Part shown: positions 56,443 to 64,000 of the stretch, piece by piece
Layout of the letters: every line of letters starts with the position of its first letter
How positions within the stretch are numbered: position 1 is the stretch's first letter
Origin: Misgurnus anguillicaudatus
Taxonomy: Eukaryota > Chordata > Actinopteri > Cypriniformes > Cobitidae
DNA length: 64,000 nucleotides
Direction: 5' to 3'
Assembly (NCBI RefSeq): GCF_027580225.2
Contig: NW_027395283.1
Span: 4,716,501-4,780,500, forward strand
The notes under the pieces: model-generated
What the model saw: the letters and a program-made list of their open reading frames with translations, nothing else
What the model was told of the DNA's origin: nothing
The model's database searches: none
Translations under genes and position numbers: made by a program

Positions 56443-57335
56443 TCTGAAAAAGAGAATATAAAACTCGAGTGTCTGTAGACCTTTCACGACAGCTAATTAT
56501 TTCCATCCGGGACGAAACAAATGATTGGCTTGCGCGACTATCACTCTCTCTCGCGACCATGGCACCACCCCTGTTGCTACGGGATCTGCCCACACATACG
56601 CAAACCCGATTGATTATCCAGTGCACGGGGCACGAAATCTATTAAGAGCAAAAGTACAGCAGAGAAAGAACATTCAGATCTCACAGTACCTGCATATCCA
56701 GTCAACAAAGGCAAACGAGGCAAAAAAAAGGAATAAACGAAGAAATCAAACGAGAGTAAATATCGCGTGGCTTTTCCTCAAGTCGACGATGCGGTAGTGG
56801 TATTGTCTCCGGAGTGTAGTCCTCATCAGAGTCAACAATGCTTTCATCACGGAAACTCTTACATGCAAAACATTGTTTATGTTATGAATCTTCCACAAAA
56901 TTCACCTTTATTACAGTGTAACTGATGGTAATGAAAAAACTTGTATCAATGCAACCTATTTTTAGATGTCTTATAGGCTAAATATAACTAGCTTGTTCGT
57001 TACCAAATCAAAAAAAAATATTTTAAACTTTTCCAGTATCGATATGCTAGCTTAATAGTGAGTACTAAAAGCCATCCTATTTGTTTATATTCATATTGAT
57101 AAAGTTAGGTGTATTATTACATGTGATTCTGACATGATGTTACTACATGCACCGCGCTCCTTCCTCTCCGCTCGTCTCAGGTAAATGATGGTTCTCCCAG
57201 AAAAGCAGTCGCGCGTTCATGTGTTTTGGGGGCGTGGCTTTAGAAGAAACCCAGAAGGGAGGGGGTGGAGTGAATGGAAAAATGAGCTGTCGTGAGAGGT
57301 CTACAGACATTCGATTTTTATACTCTCTTTTTCTG
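56443..57335. mobile_element. DNA transposon remnant with ~55-bp inverted ends
   Basis: CTGAAAAAGAGAATATAAAA with GTGTCTGTAGACCTTTCACG at left is mirrored by CGTGAGAGGTCTACAGACAT and CTCTCTTTTTCTGG at right. The interior has no clear transposase. Superfamily undetermined. Confidence 0.6.
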
Positions 57336-57610
57336 GATACTTGCATTTTACTTATGTATTGAAATATAAAGACAGTTCAAACTAATTTGGACTTTTTTAG
57401 ACTTAAACCTGCCTACTCTGCCTTTAAGTGAAGAGGAAAGTATTCTTTGTTAAGGTTATTTATTGAACATTTTGACTTCAACTGAAATCAAAGCACACAT
57501 TGCTTGAAATGAAAACAGTCACATTTTAGTTTACTGTATACTGCAAGGTTTCCTAAAAAAGTAGAATGAAAAACTTTTTTTAAGTCTAGTAATTCAGGGC
57601 TCCAGACTAA

Positions 57611-59816
57611 TGGCGCTTTTCCATTGCATAGTACCCCACGGTTTGGTTTAGTTTGGGTCGGGTCAGCTTACTTTTGGGAGCTTTTCCATTGGGATCACTT
57701 CGTAGTACCCGATACTTTTTTTCGTACCACCTCGGTTGGGGTTCCAAGCGACCCGAGCTGATACCAAACGTGACGCGTAAACACTGTAGTTCACTGATTG
57801 GTCTGAGAGAATCGTCATCGGCGCCGTCATCCTATTATGTAAAATTTTCGCTTTAGCTTAAGCTTGCTGCTAGCTTGCGCTGTCTCGAGCAAACATGTTG
57901 TCATCTGTGCTCTGTTTTAAGTTTCCAAACACCCTTTTAGCGATTAAAAACATCCACAGGTTGTGAATCAGGAACACATAAAAGTTTTTTCCAGACTTGC
58001 AGTTTGTGGCGGCACATTCGCGACGTGCACGTCCGTATTATTTATGGTTTAATGCAACTTCATTGAGGCTCAGCGGAGCGCCGTCGACAGACGCCACGGG
58101 TGTTTGAACAGAAACTGTTATGTGAGACAGAGGTAGTTATAAACGCGATGTGCAAAGTAAACTTCTATTTGTGGTGGCCAATTTTAATTTTGTGGCGGCA
58201 CATTCGCGACGTGCACGTCAGTATTATTTATGCTTTAATGCAACTTCATTGAGGCTCAGCGGAGCCGTCGACTGACGCCACGGGTGTTTGAACAGAAACT
58301 GTCATGTGAGACATAGGTAATTATAAACGCGATGTGCAAAGTAAACATCTATTTGTGGTGGCCAATTTTAATTTTGTGGCGGACTGATAAATAAATGTAT
58401 GGGAATGTACAAGGACGCTCTCACTTGTATGATGTCACAGCCGTATGCAGCGCAAATATAACGACACGCCTATAAGTCCTCCCACTGCGAAGTGATACTA
58501 AACTCAATGGAAAAGCTAACCACGCCAAAGTGAGGTGAGCTGACCCGACCCAAACTAAACTAAACCGTGGGGTACTATGCAATGGAAAAGCGCCATAACT
58601 TTTTTGTTATTAGGAGTACTTAAAAGGAGTATTTAAAAATTTAAATGCCTAGAAGGGGAAAAAGTCTTCTTTATGCACGTTGCAGAAAATGACAGAGGCC
58701 CGAACGTTTGCTGACTAGTGTTGCCAGATCTTACAGCAAAAAAGAAAAACAGCGAACAAGAAAAATCCAATAATAAACCCAAATAAATCCAAATGCTTTA
58801 TTTCAAAAATCAAAATATTCGTACAGGCATGTTCACACTTTAATAACACCAAAATCTTGATCGGTTCATGTGCCAAAAGCCATAAACGGTTAAGCACCAA
58901 AATGGTATATAAGTACAAAAAAGACGAGGACCTTGCAAACTCCCAAGATAGCGCGCTGTGGACACAAATGCATGCAGTACACAACACCAAGACGGAGTTA
59001 TTGCAAAACATAACATTAATTAAATTATTTTTGTCAAAGCTGTGAGTGTTAAGCACGCGAGGCGGCAGAACGTGGCTATTGTTATCTCTTTGTCAATCAT
59101 CACATTTTCATGAGTTTGCAGTGTTTTCGAGGCCTATGAAAGTCTGACAATGTTCTGCTCTGTATGTTCTGCTCTTATATTTCACATATAAAGAAATTCA
59201 ACCAATGGTGAGGCTTAACGACAAAGGGTGAGGTGGGAGCCAGGAAGTATAAGGCTATCTAAAATATTGCCAAAGACGGCGTTACAGGGACGCAGGAAGT
59301 ATGACAAGGGAGACGCAGCGTCTCGTTCCCTTCTCAGGTGACAACAGTTACATACGTAACCCAACACGTTTTCATGTGTCAAACACTACTATGCAAAAAA
59401 GCATTTTGGTATGAATCAACAGCTTACCATCCTGTGAAGCCTAATGTGCAAACAGTACTGTTGTTTAAGACGCAGTTTCTGTTTTACATCGCCTAATGCA
59501 ATTTTGAGTTTGGGAACTTATAGCATAGCACTGTTGACAACATGTTTGCTTGAGACAGCGCAAGCTAGCAGAGGTAAAGCTAAGCTACATTATAGCAATG
59601 ACGCTGTAGTGAATATTCTCTCAGACCAATCAGTGATCTACTGTGTTTTCGCGTCATGTTTGGTATCAGCTCGGGTCGCTTGGTACCCAAACTGGGGTGG
59701 TACGAAAAAAAGTATCGGGTACTATGTACTGCACCCAGTGGAAAAGCTCCCAAAAGTAAGCTGACCCGACCCAAACTAAACCAAACCGTGGAGTACTATG
59801 CAATGGAAAAGCGCCA
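57611..59816. mobile_element. Composite inverted-repeat transposon (GGCGCTTTTCCATT family)
   Basis: TGGCGCTTTTCCATTGCATA at 57611 has two inverted partners. One, ending at 58595, matches only the outer ~60 bp well. The other (about 59575-59816) matches the left arm for about 240 bp, including the GGTCTGAGAGAAT and CGACCCGAGCTGATACC blocks. The outer pair looks like the original element, with a related element's right end and unrelated DNA (58598-59560) inside. Confidence 0.6.
58008..58388 (+). repeat. ~183-bp tandem dimer
   Basis: TGTGGCGGCACATTCGCGAC occurs at 58008 and 58191, each followed by GTGCACGTC, ACTTCATTGAGGCTCAGCGG and AAACGCGATGTGCAAAGTAA. A third start (TTTTGTGGCGGACTG) follows near 58374. 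Confidence 0.75.
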
Positions 59817-59819
59817 TAA

Positions 59820-60804
59820 GTATATCTTCTGTAAGTCACACTTTCGTAAGGTTGGTCTGGACCATTCGTAAGCTCTCTCTTAGCATTGTTTGAGCGCAAA
59901 ACGCTATCGCCGCCACTGTGCAGCAGTCTTTAGAAATCAGCGCAGCGCAGTACAAGTCAAACTATGGTATGTTGACAATGATTTTATGTTATGGACATTT
60001 TAGGACTTATAATAATATATGTTTGCATTAGATACAGGACTTTTTATGCAGTTGACTTTATTTGGTATCAGAACTAATGAATCGAAGACGGCGCTGGTGT
60101 TGTGTCGAAGGTTGTTCCCCATTGAAGTCTGTTCCCTCTATGTTTATAGCGTTTTCATAACGTTACATTTATAATTTATTTAGAAAGATTAAAGATTTTA
60201 ATTGGTTATACTAAAAAGCAATAATATCATGTATTCTATTATACAATTTATTAAATATTTCATACATTTCACAGTTTTATATTATGGTATGTCTTTATTA
60301 CATTATACTGTTTGTTTTAATACATGCATACATAATACATTTATATATTATACATATAATATGATCCATACTATAAAAATAACTGACTTACCATTAAGAA
60401 CAATAAATATAGAAATGCACACATACATCTCAGTAGCCATTAAAGCCATTTCTTGTTGTAAAGTACCTATTAGTATTAAAATGTATTACATAATTTTTTT
60501 AAAGTCATTAAAGTCATTAAACCCATGTCAAGAAGTGGCACAAGTGACAAGTGGTTTGTCTACCCGTATTACTGATCATTTAATTAATAGTCTATATTTT
60601 ACAGATAACTTAAACTAAGTTAAAATATATGTAACTTGAATAATTTGAGTAATGTTCCATTTGTATAGAACGTGTTGTCTTTCATAGCGCCGTAATGCAC
60701 CTTCGCATAAAGTGGAAAATCAATCCCTGAGTGATCAATTGCAAATAATTCAGCACCTTCACTTAGAACAGTGCCATTGTTACGTCGAACTTAGAGGCAG
60801 CGTG
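59820..60804. other. AT-rich stretch without supported features
   Basis: A 138-residue frame (60202-60618) is made of Ile, Tyr, His and Asn typical of AT-rich noncoding DNA, with no domain. Confidence 0.5.
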
Positions 60805-60808
60805 TTAA

Positions 60809-61212
60809 CTCTTTCCCCGCCATTGACGAGATATCTCGTCAATCTGCAATACCGCTATTATCCACCAGGATAACTTATAAAAAACGGAAGTATTGCCCTA
60901 GGGCAAACAGCTGTAAGTCCGTGTATGTTTTAAAGATCGCTCTGCATCTGATCTCTATCAAAAGTCCTTCACAAAAATGGAATTATCTCTGCTTTTTGCT
61001 CAAAATTTGCTGTTTTTGATGAAACCTACACATATTTGAGAGGTGATAAAAACAGAACACATGAAGGTAGGATGAAACGGATTTTTTTGTTTGAAAGCAG
61101 AGGGTCTGTTCTTTTATTTTATATATTATATGTTTATGTATTTAAAAAGGAGCATTTTCTGGAAGGCATTAAACTTTTGTGAAAATCATGAAAAATGCTG
61201 GCGGTGAAAGAG
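60809..61212. mobile_element. piggyBac-like MITE, copy 2
   Basis: CTCTTTCCCCGCCATTGACG and GCGGTGAAAGAG ends are flanked by TTAA (60805-60808, 61213-61216). It is collinear with the copy at 52471 through TAAAGATCGCTCTGCATCTG and TTTGAAAGCAGAGGGTCTG. Confidence 0.75.
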
Positions 61213-61216
61213 TTAA

Positions 61217-61962
61217 GAAGCTTCCTAAGAGACACTTCGGGGAACACACTTAAGAACATAAACAACTTTGGTAAGATATATCTTTTTGAGTCTTCTTAAC
61301 GCGTGAGCGTTATTGGGGAACCGCACCCTGAAATCTGAAAATATTTCACTTTTTTTATATGGTTAATGAACTTAAACTGAAGCAACACTGAACTGAATTA
61401 AAGGGTCATGAAACCCCAGACTACTTTGCACATCATAGAAGACAATGTTAGCATCTGAAAGCTGGTTAATTTTTTCATCTTCTGGGTTTAAAATCTACAT
61501 TGTGTTGACATCACATGTGGCAAAGAACTAGTACATTGATAACGATTCAGTGTCTATTAAATTATTCATGAGACTGCGTGTTCTTATCCTGTGAGAAGGC
61601 CCTTAGTTTAAAGGGGCGGTGAATTTGTCGATTTTATTGTTTTATACTGTTGTCTGATGTCTACTTATGATGTTCGCGTGGTTTTTACATTTAAAAACAT
61701 CAAAAGCAATAAGTAATAGGCTATTTTGTAACATGGATTAGTGGCTGTCTGGAGAAATAGTTTGTTTGAAGGGGCAGGCCGCACTGAAGACCTGGACGTA
61801 ATGCCCACTGCTATGATTGGACAGCTTCATTCCCCGTCATTACATGTGGGGAAATGTTTTAAAAACGTTAATGTGTAAAAATAGCAGCCGAACACAAATA
61901 TGTTTGAGCCACAAAAGATTCTGGGTACTAAAGATGATACACATAAATGACAATACGTATAG
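61217..61962. other. Stretch with two solitary TTAAAGGG-type ends
   Basis: TTAAAGGGTCATGAAACCCC (61399) and TTTAAAGGGGCGGTGAATTT (61609) look like left ends of TTAA-targeting MITEs, but no matching right ends are present. The second may be cut by the LINE that follows. Confidence 0.45.
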
Positions 61963-62360
61963 TTCAAGTTCAAGTTCGTTTATTTCTATAGCACTTTTTC
62001 ACAGTTCAAGACTGCCCAAAGTGCTTTCCATAGTGGCAACAGATCAAGACATCAACAATAAAACCACATTTATAAATGACAGGGAAATAGAAAACATAGA
62101 CACAGAGCCAATTTAAATCATGGTATAATAAAACACCTCATCAGTATGAGGTCCACCATTGCCTCCTTAATTCATGTCAGTTGACAGAACTCAGAGCATC
62201 ACCCGTCAGTTGACTGAGTGCAACAATTACAAAAATATAAAAACGTATCACAGCAGACAATTAAAAACTCAAATCAATAAGATCTAATACAGAAGACAGA
62301 TTAAAGGTCATATCAATAGGGAAATCACTTGTATCAGTGCAAAGAATAACTCATGGCGAT

Positions 62361-62391
<31 letters not shown>

Positions 62392-64000
62392 CAGCTAAAT
62401 TCCATAGGCCAAGAAAAATAGATACGTTTTTAGTAAAGATTTAAAAGTGCTCAGGGTAGGTGCAGCTCTTATATAGCTTGGAAGACTATTCCATAAACTA
62501 GGGCCTATAATTGAAAATGCTCTATCTCCTCTGCGTTTTAATCTGGCAGCAGGGGCAATAAGCAAGCATTGCGAGCTGGAGCGTAGTTCTCTGGGTGGTG
62601 TATATTGACTAATCAAATCTGATAGGTAGGGAGGAGCCTGGTTATGAAGGCATTTGTATACAAACAGAATGATTTTAAAGTTAATCCTGTATTGCACAGG
62701 TAGCCAATGGAGGTCACGTAGAAGAGGGGTAATATGATCATATTTGCGGCCATTTCTGAGAAATCTAGCTGCAGCATTTTGAACTAATTGAAGCCGGGAT
62801 AGTTGGGATTTCGAAATGCCGCTATATAAGGAGTTACAATAATCTAATCGTGACACAATAAAAGCATTGACCGCCATCTCAAGTGCTTGCACAGGCAAAG
62901 CAGCTTTAATTTTAGAGAGTAAACGGAGTTGGAAAAAACTAGAGGCGACTACTGAAGACACTTGTTTTTCTAAAGAAAGCTTGGAGTCTAATAAAAAACC
63001 AAGATTTCTAACACACTGTGTTTGGTAGACAGCCAGATCATCCAGACACGAGGTGTCTATATTAGAGGTAACTGAAGGGTCAAATACAATGACCTCTGTT
63101 TTAGAGTTATTAAGAAATAGAAAGTTGGTTGACAACCAGGTCTTAACTTCATCCAGGCATCTAAAAAGTGTGGCCATATTAGAGGGATCATTTCTTTTCA
63201 ATGGTAGGTAGATCTGGGTATCATCTGCATAAAAATGATACGAAACCCCGTGCTTTCTCAAAATTGCGCCTAACGGAAGCAGATAAAGAGAGAAAAGCAG
63301 CGGAGATAAAATTGAGCCCTGTGGAAGGCCGCACTTAAGACTAGCAGCAGAGGAGGTGCAATTACCAATTTTAACTGAGAAAAAACGGTCAGTTAAATAC
63401 GAATAAAACCACTTTAAAACTTGACCTTTTAGACCCACAAATTCATTTAATCTCGATAAAAGCAGCTGATGATCAATAGTATCGAAAGCTGCAGTTAAAT
63501 CAAGAAGAATTAAAATCACAGAATCCCCAGAATCAGTGGTGATCAGGATGTCATTCAGAACCCTTAATAGGGCCGACTCGGTACTGTGGAGCGGTTTAAA
63601 CCCCGATTGGAAGCATTCAGAGATGTGACAAGTGCTGAGAAAGGATTGGAACTGCTTTAACACAATTTTTTCTAATACCTTTGCAATAAATGGTAAAACT
63701 GAAATAGGACGGAAGTTACTCTTTATAGACGTATCAAGAGAGGGCTTCTTGAGCAAGGGGGTGACAGCTGCTTGTTTCAAAGCAGGAGGGATCACACCCG
63801 TGGCCAGACAGTTGTTAATAAAGATAAGCAGCGTAGGGCCAACAGACTCAAAAATTAATTTCAAAAATCGAGGATGAATAACATCATAAGGGCACAAAGA
63901 GGGTTTAAGAGAATCAATAATCTCAGACAGAAGTTGGAGTGAGACGAGCTCAAAATTTTCCCATACACAGATGGTCTGGGAATCAGCTATCGTTGGTAAG
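61963..64000 (-). mobile_element. L2-like LINE 3, continuing beyond the window
   Basis: On the minus strand the 3' end is at about 61963, with tail (GAACTT)n and AGTGCTATAGAAATAAACG. The 3' UTR (to 62394) contains a 28-base homopolymer at 62361-62388. The 5' part lies outside the window. Confidence 0.8.
62395..63999 (-). CDS. L2-like ORF2 (linker and reverse transcriptase), open to window edge
   Basis: 535 codons without a stop run from the window edge to 62395. Order from the N-terminus (approximate residues): SLCPYDVIHPRFLK linker end (33-46), TPLLKKPSL (80), NFRPISVLPF (95-104), FQSGFKPLHSTES (130-142), motif A LILLDLTAAFDTIDH (163-177), motif B GLPQGSILSPLLF (224-236), motif C YADD (257-260), then the thumb region VSRLDYCNSLYSGIS, HWLPVQYRINFK and a C-terminal GPSLWNSLPSYIRAAPTLST. 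All catalytic aspartates are present. It shares tail type and closest wording with LINE 2. The frame opens upstream of the first ATG-like codon, so the start is outside. Whether the missing endonuclease is intact decides if it is active. Confidence 0.85.
   Translation of the reverse strand, partial: LPTIADSQTICVWENFELVSLQLLSEIIDSLKPSLCPYDVIHPRFLKLIFESVGPTLLIFINNCLATGVIPPALKQAAVTPLLKKPSLDTSIKSNFRPISVLPFIAKVLEKIVLKQFQSFLSTCHISECFQSGFKPLHSTESALLRVLNDILITTDSGDSVILILLDLTAAFDTIDHQLLLSRLNEFVGLKGQVLKWFYSYLTDRFFSVKIGNCTSSAASLKCGLPQGSILSPLLFSLYLLPLGAILRKHGVSYHFYADDTQIYLPLKRNDPSNMATLFRCLDEVKTWLSTNFLFLNNSKTEVIVFDPSVTSNIDTSCLDDLAVYQTQCVRNLGFLLDSKLSLEKQVSSVVASSFFQLRLLSKIKAALPVQALEMAVNAFIVSRLDYCNSLYSGISKSQLSRLQLVQNAAARFLRNGRKYDHITPLLRDLHWLPVQYRINFKIILFVYKCLHNQAPPYLSDLISQYTPPRELRSSSQCLLIAPAARLKRRGDRAFSIIGPSLWNSLPSYIRAAPTLSTFKSLLKTYLFFLAYGI

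Noticed and set aside
60202..60618. 138-residue frame
   Set aside because: Composition (Ile, Tyr, Asn, His, Lys) reflects AT-rich DNA; no motif, no splice or promoter context.

Overview
This window is teleost nuclear DNA, most likely from a cyprinid-type (otophysan) fish. Four things point there: fish-type NLR exons with the repeated 'SCVSMKSD' motif, L2-like LINEs with short-repeat tails, dense nested hAT, piggyBac, Kolobok/T2 and Harbinger elements, and Helentron-type rolling-circle elements. No complete host gene lies inside the window. What remains of host genes is a few exons in a landscape that is otherwise almost entirely mobile DNA and satellite.

Layout. Positions 1-735 are the right side of a large palindromic transposon that carries the first half of a THAP zinc finger in each arm. 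Positions 736-26556 are one 26-kb cluster of non-autonomous Helentron-like elements (HINEs) joined head to tail. I count about eleven family-A units, plus one family-B unit at 18617-20312 and a B-type 3' end that closes the cluster at 26556. Every unit ends with the same grammar: an internal copy of the 5' inverted repeat, an 8-bp-stem hairpin, then CTAG. The bodies are filled by a 139-bp minisatellite (152 bp in one subfamily) and by a ~196-bp repeat that share an ancestral ~40-nt core. Each 139-bp monomer carries two CCTAGCAAC sites 21 bp apart. The second often reads CCCTAGCAACAG, which is the RFX X1-box of MHC class II promoters. The family-B unit carries a 0.9-kb G-quadruplex-prone TGCCCC minisatellite.

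Positions 26557-34540 hold a small terminal exon with an ITIM-like motif, then two copies of a ~2-kb interspersed repeat. Each copy serves as the empty-site control for transposons inserted in the other (two hATs with 8-bp duplications, one 1.3-kb TTAA palindrome). Positions 34540-40292 hold two dead L2-like LINEs; the second is split by a perfect 925-bp TTAA palindrome. Positions 41640-42605 hold relics of a Ty1/copia element (RNase H plus LTR) and of a Ty3/gypsy integrase.

Positions 42777-44938 are the most gene-like part: a minus-strand Ig C2-type exon of the CTX/IGSF11 kind, then a divergent plus-strand NLR gene start with a CRE + IRF element + YY1 promoter and three phase-2 coding exons. 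No FISNA/NACHT exon follows in the window. Positions 45018-50440 are transposon-rich and enclose a 3-kb, 65-bp minisatellite with a 1298-bp higher-order duplication. Positions 50850-62000 are nested MITEs, hATs, a tRNA-derived SINE and short tandem dimers. The right edge (61963-64000, minus) is the youngest-looking LINE, with an RT frame still open to the window edge.

Almost all long open frames in the first 26 kb are translations of satellite and should not be annotated as proteins.
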